The notes below the pieces were generated by a model. It did no database searches. It was given only the letters and a program-made list of their open reading frames with translations, and was not told the origin of the DNA. The translations under genes and the position numbers were made by a program. Below are positions 43,224 to 51,385 of a stretch of DNA of 64,000 nucleotides, one piece after another. This stretch comes from an uncultured Oscillospiraceae bacterium (GTDB lineage: Bacteria; Bacillota; Clostridia; Oscillospirales; Ruminococcaceae). Positions within the stretch are counted from its first letter, which is position 1. Each line of letters opens with the position of its first letter. Location of the stretch: the NCBI GenBank assembly GCA_934465295.1, contig CAKSKU010000004.1, forward strand, positions 83,840-147,839. Reading direction: 5' to 3'.

Positions 43224-44059
43224 TCTTTTTCACCGTTTATTATAAAGCTGTAAATGTCGCTCTTTTTGAAGCCCGTGAGAGCCGCTGTTTCCTTGCAGGC
43301 CTCGGACGGCTTAACGCCCGAATCGATGAGCTTCTGTGCCTGTTCCGCAGCCTGTTCGAGAGTGAGCGCAGCGGTGCTTTCCTCCTCTTTGCAGCCCTCA
43401 ACAACGAGAACGAATTCGCCCTTCGGGGGCATTGCTTCGTACATCTCTATCGCTTCGGAAAGGGTCGTGCGAACGACTTCCTCGTGTATCTTCGTAAGCT
43501 CACGGCAGAGCGAGATCTTTCTGTCGCCGAAATATTCAAGCATATCCTTGAGTGTTGCGAGAAGCTTATGCGGAGCTTCATAGAAAACGAGCGTATGAGG
43601 GTCGTGTGCGACCGATCTGAGATGCTCATAACGCTGCTTTTTTGTCACGGATAAAAATCCCTCGAATGCAAATCTTGCCGAGGAGATATTTGAAAGCGCA
43701 ACAGCCGATGCCATCGCCGTAGGTCCGGGGACAACTTCGGTCTCGATATTGTTTTCAACGCAGAGTGCGATAAGGTCTGCTCCGGGGTCGGAGATGCATG
43801 GCATACCTGCGTCCGAAACAACAGCGCAGTTCTCGCCGTCCAAGATCCGTGAGACTATGCCCTCGCATATCTGCCGTGACGAATGTTCGTGAAAGCTGAC
43901 GAGCTTGTTTTTTATCTCAAAGTAATTCAGAAGCTTCAAGGTCACTCTTGTGTCCTCGGCGCAAATAAAATCGACCTTTTCGAGCGTTTCCACCGCACGG
44001 TAGGTCATATCGCCGAGGTTTCCTATCGGCGTTCCGACAACATATAATTTTCCTGCCAT
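43220..44059 (-). CDS. rsmI: 16S rRNA (cytidine-1402-2'-O)-methyltransferase
   Basis: 279 residues. Tetrapyrrole-methylase fold with LYVVGTPIGNLGDMTYRAVE at the N-terminus, FICAEDTRVTLKLLNYF, VSDAGMPCISDPGADLI and VVPGPTAMASAVALSN. All are RsmI hallmarks. It methylates C1402 of 16S rRNA in the ribosomal P site. The nucleoside kinase gene ends 16 bp upstream. Confidence 0.95.
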   Translation of the reverse strand: MAGKLYVVGTPIGNLGDMTYRAVETLEKVDFICAEDTRVTLKLLNYFEIKNKLVSFHEHSSRQICEGIVSRILDGENCAVVSDAGMPCISDPGADLIALCVENNIETEVVPGPTAMASAVALSNISSARFAFEGFLSVTKKQRYEHLRSVAHDPHTLVFYEAPHKLLATLKDMLEYFGDRKISLCRELTKIHEEVVRTTLSEAIEMYEAMPPKGEFVLVVEGCKEEESTAALTLEQAAEQAQKLIDSGVKPSEACKETAALTGFKKSDIYSFIINGEKE

Positions 44060-44075
44060 TTTTTACTCCATTAAA

Positions 44076-45017
44076 TCAATAGTTCAAGCTGCTTCCGCCG
44101 ATAAATTCACGGACGAGCGAATCGGACGGCACAAGTTCTTCCGAAAGCGGTTCGAGCTCGGTGAGGACTTTCAGCATAACATCGCCGTCCTCGATCGCAG
44201 CAAAAGCTTCACGGTTGTTTTCGATATCGTTTTTGAGCATTTTCGCATAGACCGAGGCTTCATACGGGATAAACGAGTCAATCTCGATAGTCGCACGGTT
44301 TTTATACGGCATAATGTACTTTTCCTCGCCGTTCGTGACGCTTTCAAACATACCGAAGATATCCTCAAGGCTGCGGCAGCGGAAAAGGCGGTCACGGTTG
44401 AGCCTGCGCATAAGGCGTATTTTTCTCGGGTGGAGCGTATAGCCGAACTTCGTGCGTATTCTTGTTCTTACGCTGACATACATACAGGTCGTGAAATCGT
44501 CAGAATCGCCCGTGACTTCGGGGTTGAGTGCGTGTATGCCCTCGATGATGATGATCTCGTTGCTCTTTCTTGCGACAGGGATATAATCCGAGCGTGACTG
44601 CGTGGTGAAGTCGAAAACGGGCATTTCAACCGGCTCGCCCTTTGAAAGCTTTTCAAGATGCTCGGAAAACATCGGGATATCAAGTCTGTACGGTGATTCA
44701 AGGTCGGGCTTGCCGTTCTCATCAACGGGGAATTCGGCTGCGCCTGCAGGGAGAAAATAGTTATCCATCGAGAGCGTATGCACCTGAAGCCCCTTATTGC
44801 CGAGGAGCATTGCAAGGCGGAGTGCAGTGGTCGTTTTGCCCGAACCCGACGGTCCCGACAGCAGCACGAGCGGACGCTCATTATGGCTCATATATATCTT
44901 TTCTGCGGCGATGCGGAGCTGATCCCGATAGATATTCTCGGAGCTTTCGATGAAGCCCTCCGCATCGTTATCCAATCCTGAGTTGATATTTGTCGTGTTT
45001 ATATAATTGAGTTCCAT
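44076..45017 (-). CDS. Uridine kinase-like nucleoside kinase
   Basis: 313 residues from the ATG at 45017 (site GAAAGG, 9 nt away); a TTG at 45026 is too close to that site. P-loop VLLSGPSGSGKTTTALRLAMLL (about 55-70), VHTLSMDNYFLP (substrate-side Asp), IIEGIHALNPEV and RLMRRLNRDRLFRCRS (the lid). This is the PRK/uridine-kinase group found in Clostridia, often fused to a threonyl-tRNA-synthetase-like domain. Here the N-terminal domain is absent. Own promoter: minus-strand TGGACA (45079-45084), TATAAT (45056-45061). Confidence 0.85.
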   Translation of the reverse strand: MELNYINTTNINSGLDNDAEGFIESSENIYRDQLRIAAEKIYMSHNERPLVLLSGPSGSGKTTTALRLAMLLGNKGLQVHTLSMDNYFLPAGAAEFPVDENGKPDLESPYRLDIPMFSEHLEKLSKGEPVEMPVFDFTTQSRSDYIPVARKSNEIIIIEGIHALNPEVTGDSDDFTTCMYVSVRTRIRTKFGYTLHPRKIRLMRRLNRDRLFRCRSLEDIFGMFESVTNGEEKYIMPYKNRATIEIDSFIPYEASVYAKMLKNDIENNREAFAAIEDGDVMLKVLTELEPLSEELVPSDSLVREFIGGSSLNY

Positions 45018-45055
45018 TCCAAGCAACCTTTCAGCAAAAATTTATCTGTTACCTT

Positions 45056-45084
45056 ATTATATATCATTTTTATGCAGTTGTCCA
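45056..45084 (-). promoter_or_regulatory. Promoter of the nucleoside kinase-rsmI-esterase unit
   Basis: Minus-strand TGGACA (45079-45084), 17-bp spacer, TATAAT (45056-45061). Confidence 0.65.
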
Positions 45085-45296
45085 TATAAAATATTTTTTG
45101 GAATGGATTTTCGGCAGATTTTGCTTTTGCGGCTGTTATTTTTGGACGAAAATCACATATAATAATGCTGATGTTCAAGCCATTTTCAGCGATTTTTGGA
45201 ATTACACATAAAAACGGAAAACATCTTCAAGAAGATTTTTGTATAAATAGCTAAAAAGTAATCGCTAAATTCTATACCTGTTTTTATTAATATTAT

Positions 45297-45325
45297 TTGA
45301 CTAATGTTAGAAAATATGCTATAAT
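45297..45325 (+). promoter_or_regulatory. Promoter of the SHOCT-protein gene
   Basis: TTGACT (45297-45302), 17-bp spacer, TATAAT (45320-45325), giving a leader of about 90 nt. The rest of the 45085-45296 gap shows nothing recognisable. Confidence 0.75.
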
Positions 45326-45424
45326 ACTTGTGAAGTATTTTTTGATAATACGTTTGCGGACAGCTTTTTGCAGGAAATGATCCCCCTCTGCTGCCGGTAT
45401 TATTATTGAAAGTGGTGTTTACAA

Positions 45425-46600
45425 ATGGACGATCAGACAAATGTTTACAGTGAGAAAAAGCTCGCAAGCTTTGAAACTATCTATAAGGAAAGCGTTTTTT
45501 CAAAGCCGCTCGATATCACCGTTACCATAACTGCCGCACATATCTACGGCGCAGGCTATATCTGTGTTCAGAAGGGAACTAAGGAAGATGACCCTGAATA
45601 CGGAAAATATGTATGCGGTCTCGAAGATATCACAAAGCTCTCGATCAATACCAATAACAAAAGCCTCCCGATCAACGTTCAGTGCGACGAAGTTGAAAAG
45701 GGCGTTCCGTCAAGAAAGAGAATCATTCTCCCCCATTTCCCGAATGCGGAGGAGATCATGCGCCTTATCAACGACGCAAAAGCAGATTACGACAGAAAGC
45801 ACGCTCCGAAAAAGCAGCCAAGCGAGGAAGAAAAGCAGAGAGAGCGTGAGCGTCTCAAAAAGGCTGCCGATGAGGAGTTCCTCAATGCTACTGCCAATTA
45901 CGACAAGCAGGATAAGGACAAAAAGGCTAAGAAGGTCGAAGATTTCACGGTTGCCGATATCCTCGGACTGGACGATTTCACACCTATCGTTCCCGAGAAA
46001 AAGGCAGAAGAGCCTGTAAAGGAAGAGCCGATCAAGGAAGAGGCCGCTGCGGAAGAACCTGCTGCAAAGCACTCCGATGCTGTTGAGATCGACGATATCC
46101 TTGAAGCAGCTCCCGAAGCTGATATTTCCGTTCTTGAAGAGGCAGAGGAAAAGCACTCGGATATTCCTCTCACAGACTCGTTCGATGAGATCGTTATCCC
46201 CGATACCTCCGATCTTCCCGAAGCACAGGCTGTTGAAAGCCCCGGATTTATCCCGACCGAAACTATCGAAGCTATCGGCGTAGTTGATATAAACGAGGAC
46301 GCTATCGAAGAACCGAAGATCGTTTCCTCGCACAAGCCCGAGCCTCCGAAGCAGCCCGAAAAAGAGCCTGAGAAAAAGCCCCAAAAGGAACCTGTCAAGG
46401 CTGAACCCAAGCAGGAGGAAAAATCCGCTGAAAAGAAAGAAAAGGCTCTCGATATCCCGACTCCGAAGGATGGAGAAAAGATGTCGCTCGAGGAATTCCA
46501 GACGGCTGTTAAGAAGCTCAAAGCTATGCACGACGAGGGCTTGATGGACGATGAAGAATTCGCTGCCGAAAAGTCCAAGCTGATGAAGTTCCTTTATTAA
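45425..46600 (+). CDS. PH-like/SHOCT protein with a long acidic linker
   Basis: 391 residues, no signal or membrane helix. N-terminal beta-rich PH-like part (about 1-115), a charged, Glu/Lys/Pro-rich linker (about 120-345, many KEEP and EEPxK units), and a C-terminal SHOCT domain (LEEFQTAVKKLKAMHDEGLMDDEEFAAEKSKLM). SHOCT is a short helical hairpin found in oligomerising or membrane-associated Gram-positive proteins. Role unknown. It is followed by a 124-bp gap with a palindrome (GGTCTGCGCAGACC, about 46654) and a hairpin (AACACCG...CGGTGTT). Confidence 0.72.
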   Translation: MDDQTNVYSEKKLASFETIYKESVFSKPLDITVTITAAHIYGAGYICVQKGTKEDDPEYGKYVCGLEDITKLSINTNNKSLPINVQCDEVEKGVPSRKRIILPHFPNAEEIMRLINDAKADYDRKHAPKKQPSEEEKQRERERLKKAADEEFLNATANYDKQDKDKKAKKVEDFTVADILGLDDFTPIVPEKKAEEPVKEEPIKEEAAAEEPAAKHSDAVEIDDILEAAPEADISVLEEAEEKHSDIPLTDSFDEIVIPDTSDLPEAQAVESPGFIPTETIEAIGVVDINEDAIEEPKIVSSHKPEPPKQPEKEPEKKPQKEPVKAEPKQEEKSAEKKEKALDIPTPKDGEKMSLEEFQTAVKKLKAMHDEGLMDDEEFAAEKSKLMKFLY

Positions 46601-46724
46601 AATGTACATAAGGGTTGCCGACAGACCAAACGAAAATAATATTCCCGTGCGGTCTGCGCAGACCCCATAACAACACCGTTACGGTTTTCCGCAGCGGTGT
46701 TATCTGTCTTTAAGGAGAAAAACC

Positions 46725-46901
46725 ATGTCTTTGCCGAATGACCCTTTTATGCTCATGAGCTATGTTAACACTATGCTCCGTGACAAATACGCAAGCCTTG
46801 ACGAACTTTGTGACGACCTTGACGCAAGCAAAGCCGATATCACGGCGAAACTATCCGCCGCAGGCTTTGAATATGACGAAAAGCTCAATAAATTCTGCTG
46901 A
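46725..46901 (+). CDS. DUF4250 protein
   Basis: 58 residues: MSLPNDPFMLMSYVNTMLRD at the start, then SLDELCDDLDASK and AAGFEYDEKLNKFC. This is the complete DUF4250 pattern seen in Clostridia, with a very strong TAAGGAG site 7 nt before the ATG. Function is unknown. hprK follows 24 bp later, so the two are probably cotranscribed. Confidence 0.88.
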   Translation: MSLPNDPFMLMSYVNTMLRDKYASLDELCDDLDASKADITAKLSAAGFEYDEKLNKFC

Positions 46902-46925
46902 AAAAAATGAAAGAGGAACAAGAAA

Positions 46926-47888
46926 ATGGCTGAAAAAAAATTTACCATTGAACTCAAAGCTATCATTGACGAATTTAACCTTGAAGCGATATATCTTCCG
47001 CAGGATGCTTCAAAGATACTCATAGATGAAAATGACGTGAACCGTCCCGGACTCCAGCTCCAGGGCTTTTACGAATATTTCAGCAATGCAAGAATACAGA
47101 TACTCGGAAAAATGGAGTTCGCTTACCTTGCAACGCTTGACGAGCAGACGAGAACGGAGCGCCTTGATATGCTCTTTGCACAGCATATCCCTGCGCTCAT
47201 CATCTCCCGTGAGCTGCCGTATTTCCCCGAAATGGTGACTATTGCGCAGAAGTATGAAGTTCCGCTCCTCCGCTCAAAGGAAAGCACTTCAAGCTTTATG
47301 TCTGCGCTTATCGCATTCCTCAATCTGCACCTTGCTCCGAGAATAACACGTCACGGCGTTCTTATCGAAGTCTACGGCGAGGGTATGCTTATCCTCGGCG
47401 AAAGCGGCGTAGGGAAGAGCGAAACTGCTGTTGAGCTTATCAAGAGAGGTCACCGTCTTGTTGCCGATGATGCTGTTGAGATAAGAAAGGTTTCAAACAT
47501 AAGCCTTGTCGGTTCTTCACCCGAAAATATCCGACACTTCCTTGAGATCAGAGGTATCGGCATCGTAAACGCACGCCGTCTGTTCGGTATGGGTGCTGTT
47601 AAGGTCACGGAAAAGATCGATATGATCGTTGAGCTTGAACCTTGGGACAGCGAAAAGGTTTACGACAGAATGGGCGTTGACAGCGAATACACCTCGATCC
47701 TCGGCGTAAAAGTCCCCTGCGCAACGATCCCTGTAAAGCCGGGCAGAAACCTTGCCGTTATCCTCGAGGTTGCCGCTATGAACAACCGTCAGAAGAAGAT
47801 GGGCTACAACGCAGCGCAGGAACTTCTTGACAACCTCGGTCTTGAAATGGATCACAAGGAAACTATTAAAAAGTGGGATATTTATTGA
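46926..47888 (+). CDS. hprK: HPr kinase/phosphorylase
   Basis: 320 residues, normal length. N-terminal domain with LELLFAQHIPALIISRELP-like text; catalytic domain with P-loop LGESGVGKSETAVELIKRGH, then ADDAVEIRKV and LEIRGIGIVNARRLFG, the HprK signature, and VPVKPGRN-like TIPVKPGRNLAVILEVAA near the end. It phosphorylates HPr on Ser46, the hub of carbon catabolite repression in Firmicutes, and so could influence the arabinose operon. First gene of the murB-rapZ-whiA-dnaE series. Confidence 0.96.
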   Translation: MAEKKFTIELKAIIDEFNLEAIYLPQDASKILIDENDVNRPGLQLQGFYEYFSNARIQILGKMEFAYLATLDEQTRTERLDMLFAQHIPALIISRELPYFPEMVTIAQKYEVPLLRSKESTSSFMSALIAFLNLHLAPRITRHGVLIEVYGEGMLILGESGVGKSETAVELIKRGHRLVADDAVEIRKVSNISLVGSSPENIRHFLEIRGIGIVNARRLFGMGAVKVTEKIDMIVELEPWDSEKVYDRMGVDSEYTSILGVKVPCATIPVKPGRNLAVILEVAAMNNRQKKMGYNAAQELLDNLGLEMDHKETIKKWDIY

Positions 47889-47889
47889 T

Positions 47890-48612
47890 ATGAAAATAAT
47901 CGCAGACCTGCACACGCATACGGTCGCTTCAACTCACGGATTTTCGACAATTAAGGAAATAGTTGACGTTGCCGCACAGAAAGGACTTTCCGCCGTCGCA
48001 ATAACCGACCATACACCGGCATCAACGGACGGCCCTCACGTCTGGCACTTCCACAATCTCCACAAGGCGATCCCGAGAGAAGTCAACGGAGTAAAGATCA
48101 TATACGGCGCAGAATCGAGTATAATTGATTATGAGGGCAATATTGATTTTCCGCATGAGGAATGTGCAGCCCTCGACTGGATGATCGCATCCTTCCATAA
48201 GGATATGCTGAAGCCTGCAAGCTTTGAGGAGCATACGAATATGTATTTAAAGCTTGCCGAAAATGACGATATTGATGTTATCGGACACTGCGCAACGGTC
48301 GTTTGTCCATTCGACTATGAAAAATGCCTGAAAAAATTCAAGGAATACGGTCGGTTGGTCGAGATAAACGAAAGCACTATCCTCTGGAAAAACACCCGTG
48401 AAAACTACCGTGAGATCATCCGAATATGCAAGAAATATGAGATACCCGTTGTCATAAACACGGACGCACATTTCTGCACGATCGTCGGCGATGTAACGCA
48501 GTCGCTTGCACTTGCGGAGGAGATCGGTCTTCCCGAAAAGCTTGTCGTAAATGCCGACTGGGACAGACTTTATGCTTATATCCAGAGCAGACACGGAAAA
48601 ATTTTCGGCTGA
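47890..48612 (+). CDS. PHP-domain phosphoesterase, YcdX-like
   Basis: 240 residues from the ATG at 47890, 1 bp after the hprK stop; a longer in-frame start would overlap hprK. Metal-binding motifs: ADLHTHTVASTHGF (HxH), AITDHTP, YGAESSI (Glu), IASFHKDML (His), DVIGHCAT (His), INTDAHF (Asp, His). The full set for a trinuclear-metal PHP enzyme is present. The likely activity is hydrolysis of a small phosphate ester. The substrate is unknown. Confidence 0.87.
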   Translation: MKIIADLHTHTVASTHGFSTIKEIVDVAAQKGLSAVAITDHTPASTDGPHVWHFHNLHKAIPREVNGVKIIYGAESSIIDYEGNIDFPHEECAALDWMIASFHKDMLKPASFEEHTNMYLKLAENDDIDVIGHCATVVCPFDYEKCLKKFKEYGRLVEINESTILWKNTRENYREIIRICKKYEIPVVINTDAHFCTIVGDVTQSLALAEEIGLPEKLVVNADWDRLYAYIQSRHGKIFG

Positions 48613-48653
48613 TATCCGCAGAAACAATACCTTTTATCTATGGGGTAAAATTT

Positions 48654-49580
48654 ATGAATGACAACCTGAAGCTTCTTATCAATGAAGCAGAAAAAGCAGG
48701 CTGCAAGGTGGAATTAAAGCCTTTGCTGAAAGACTACACGACCTTTCGCATAGGCGGTGAAGCTGCTGCACTTTTTGAACTCGACTCGGTTCAGAAATGT
48801 CAGCGGCTTATTCCGTTTGCAGCGAAAAACAATATACCGTATTTTATCCTCGGCAGAGGCTCAAACGTCCTCGCCGATGACAGAAAAACGGACTTGGCGA
48901 TATTCCGCATCAACGGCTCTGCACCCGAGATGGTCGGCGAAGATACGATACGATGTTTCGCAGGAGTTCCGCTCGTGAAGCTTTGCAGCTTTGCGCTTGA
49001 CAACGGACTTGGCGGACTTGAATTTGCCTACGGTATCCCCGGCAGCGTCGGCGGAGCTGTATATATGAACGCAGGAGCTTACGGCGGCGAGATGAAAGAT
49101 GTTCTCGCTTCGGTAACTGCACTTGACACAAACGGAAATATCCGCAAATATTCCGCAGACGAGCTGGAAATGTCCTACCGTCACAGCCGTTTTACGGACA
49201 GCGGCGAGGTCATACTTTCGGCTGAGTTCAGGCTGAAAAAAGCTGACAAAGACTGCATAAAGGCAAGAATGAGCGAGCTTATGGAAAAACGCCGCTCAAA
49301 GCAGCCGCTTGAATTTCCGAGTGCAGGCAGCACGTTCAAGCGTCCCGAGGGAGCGTATGCCGCACAGCTTATCGAGGAGTGCGGACTGAAAGGCTTCACG
49401 GTCGGAAATGCGCAGGTCAGCGAGAAGCACAGCGGCTTCGTCATAAACCGAGGCGGAGCAAGCTTTGACGATGTAATGGCTGTTATTGCGGCGGTAAAAA
49501 AGACCGTTGCCGAAAAAACGGGCTATAAGCTTGAATGTGAACCTATCATAATTTCGGAGAGGGAGGAACACGGAAAATGA
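48654..49580 (+). CDS. murB: UDP-N-acetylenolpyruvoylglucosamine reductase
   Basis: 308 residues, the short type II MurB. FAD-binding segments TFRIGGEAAALFEL, FILGRGSNVLADD and GGLEFAYGIPGSVGGAVYMNAGAYGGEM; the catalytic Ser in FPSAGSTFKRPEG; C-terminal HSGFVINRGGASFDDV. It makes UDP-MurNAc for peptidoglycan in the cytoplasm. The stop overlaps the rapZ start by 4 bp. Confidence 0.96.
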   Translation: MNDNLKLLINEAEKAGCKVELKPLLKDYTTFRIGGEAAALFELDSVQKCQRLIPFAAKNNIPYFILGRGSNVLADDRKTDLAIFRINGSAPEMVGEDTIRCFAGVPLVKLCSFALDNGLGGLEFAYGIPGSVGGAVYMNAGAYGGEMKDVLASVTALDTNGNIRKYSADELEMSYRHSRFTDSGEVILSAEFRLKKADKDCIKARMSELMEKRRSKQPLEFPSAGSTFKRPEGAYAAQLIEECGLKGFTVGNAQVSEKHSGFVINRGGASFDDVMAVIAAVKKTVAEKTGYKLECEPIIISEREEHGK

Positions 49581-50437
49581 AATTTCTCATAGTAACGGGA
49601 CTTTCGGGTTCGGGAAAATCGGGCGTTATAAATGTCCTCGAGGATATCGGATATTACTGCATCGACAATATTCCTCCGCAGCTTATCCCGAAGTTCGCCG
49701 AGATATGCATAAAATCGGATAAGATCATCCACAATGTCGCTATCGTCACCGATATCCGAGGGGGAGAGCTTTTCCTTGAGCTTGACGAAGGCATTGCTTA
49801 CTTCAAGGAAAACGGGCTGGACTACAAGATACTTTTCCTCGACGCTACCGATGATGTTCTTATAAGAAGATACAAGGAAACACGCCGCAGACACCCTCTT
49901 GACGAGCAGACTCACGGCAATCTGCTCCGTGCGATCACGACCGAGCGGCAGATGCTTATGTCGGTGCGTGAAAATGCCGATTATTACATAGACACCTCCG
50001 ATCTTTCGATGTCGCAGCTCAAAGAAACGCTCTACACGCTTTTCCTCGACAATCCGAACGATTCAATGGTCGTAAAGGTAATGTCTTTCGGCACGAAATT
50101 CGGCTGCGCAAGAGAAGCCGATCTCGTTTTTGACGTTCGCTGCCTGCCGAATCCTTTCTATATCCCCGAGCTTAAGGAGCATACGGGGCTTGAAGAGTGC
50201 GTGAGCGGCTATGTTATGCAGTTCGACCAGTCAAAGGAGCTGCTGAAAAAGCTCACCGACCTTATCGACTTCCTCATTCCGCTTTATCACCGTGAGGGAA
50301 AGAGCCAGCTTGTCATTGCGTTCGGCTGCACGGGCGGAAAGCACCGCAGCGTGACCTTTGCCGAGGCTATTTTCAAGCATTTGCAGGATAAGGGCGTTCG
50401 CAGCCGAATATGCCACCGAGATATAAACAAAAAGTAA
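49577..50437 (+). CDS. rapZ: RapZ-family nucleotide-binding protein (YvcJ)
   Basis: 286 residues. P-loop IVTGLSGSGKSGVINVLEDIGYYCIDN, DIRGG, LFLDATDDVLIRRYKETRRRHPL, and the C-terminal FGCTGGKHRSVTFAE motif. In Proteobacteria RapZ controls GlmY/GlmZ decay; in Firmicutes YvcJ binds and hydrolyses GTP/ATP and its role is less clear. It is coupled to murB and lies 10 bp before whiA. The yvcK gene that separates these two in Bacillus is absent here. Confidence 0.94.
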   Translation: MKFLIVTGLSGSGKSGVINVLEDIGYYCIDNIPPQLIPKFAEICIKSDKIIHNVAIVTDIRGGELFLELDEGIAYFKENGLDYKILFLDATDDVLIRRYKETRRRHPLDEQTHGNLLRAITTERQMLMSVRENADYYIDTSDLSMSQLKETLYTLFLDNPNDSMVVKVMSFGTKFGCAREADLVFDVRCLPNPFYIPELKEHTGLEECVSGYVMQFDQSKELLKKLTDLIDFLIPLYHREGKSQLVIAFGCTGGKHRSVTFAEAIFKHLQDKGVRSRICHRDINKK

Positions 50438-50447
50438 GGGAATACCT

Positions 50448-51383
50448 ATGTCGTTTTCATATTCCGTTAAAAAAGAATTGTGCGGTCTTATGACCGACCG
50501 TGACAGAAAATTCGCCTGCCTTTACGGTATGCTGCTTTTCTGCAAAAATTTTGATGCAGACAGTATCGTTTTCCAGACGGAGAACGATATGGTCTGCAAT
50601 TTGTTCTGCGAGCTTGCGGACGATGTGCTTGAACGTCACAAGGTCGTGACGGTTTCGAGCAATGAGAAGAAAAACAACACGGTTCTGTACACTCTGAGCA
50701 TTGAAAAGCTTGAAGACCGTGAGGAAATAATCTACCGCTTTCATATTTCGAGCCGCAGTCTTATCCATCGGATACAGCGTGAAAATATCAACAATAATGA
50801 CATTTTCGCCTTTGTCGCAGGCGCATTTTTATCCTGCGGAAGCGTTTCCGAGCCGCTCAAAGATTACCACCTCGAATTATCCGTGCCGTATTATAACCTT
50901 ATGCTCGACCTGACGGAGCTTCTCAGCGAGATAGGCTTCAACGTAAAATCGACCGAGCGAAAGGGCAACCACGTTATCTATATGAAGGACAGCGAGGCCA
51001 TTGAGGATCTTATAACCTTTATGGGCGCAACGATGTCCTCGATAGAGCTTATGAACGTGAAAATTCTCAAGGACGTCCGCAACAAGGCGAACCGAATTGC
51101 GAACTGCGATGCGGCGAACATTGACCGAACGCTCAAAGCCTCCGACAAGCAGATAGCTGACATTGAGTACATTGTTGACAAGATCGGTATGGAAAATATG
51201 CCGCCTGACCTTGCCGAGATCGCCGAAGTTCGGCTCGAATTTCCCGAAATGTCGCTTAAAGAGCTTGGCGAGGAGCTGGAAAAGCCGCTCGGACGTTCGG
51301 GCGTGAACCATCGTTTGAAGCGAATTTCCGCACTTGCCGAACAGCTCCGTGAGGAATACAACGAAACCGAAACAGAAGAATAA
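50448..51383 (+). CDS. whiA: WhiA-type DNA-binding protein
   Basis: 311 residues. N-terminal degenerate LAGLIDADG-homing-endonuclease-like region (about 1-200) and a C-terminal helix-turn-helix (PEMSLKELGEELEKPLGRSGVNHRLKRI). WhiA is a transcription factor for sporulation and division in Actinobacteria and affects division and chromosome segregation in Bacillus. It is in the conserved position after rapZ. Confidence 0.95.
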   Translation: MSFSYSVKKELCGLMTDRDRKFACLYGMLLFCKNFDADSIVFQTENDMVCNLFCELADDVLERHKVVTVSSNEKKNNTVLYTLSIEKLEDREEIIYRFHISSRSLIHRIQRENINNNDIFAFVAGAFLSCGSVSEPLKDYHLELSVPYYNLMLDLTELLSEIGFNVKSTERKGNHVIYMKDSEAIEDLITFMGATMSSIELMNVKILKDVRNKANRIANCDAANIDRTLKASDKQIADIEYIVDKIGMENMPPDLAEIAEVRLEFPEMSLKELGEELEKPLGRSGVNHRLKRISALAEQLREEYNETETEE

Positions 51384-51385
51384 TT

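Noticed and set aside
45186..45467. 93-codon minus-strand frame in the gap before the SHOCT gene
   Set aside because: No ribosome binding site; it overlaps a strong plus-strand promoter and start codon, and has no family resemblance.
46640..46720. Terminator or attenuator before DUF4250
   Set aside because: A palindrome and a hairpin are present but no T-run follows, so I did not call it a terminator.
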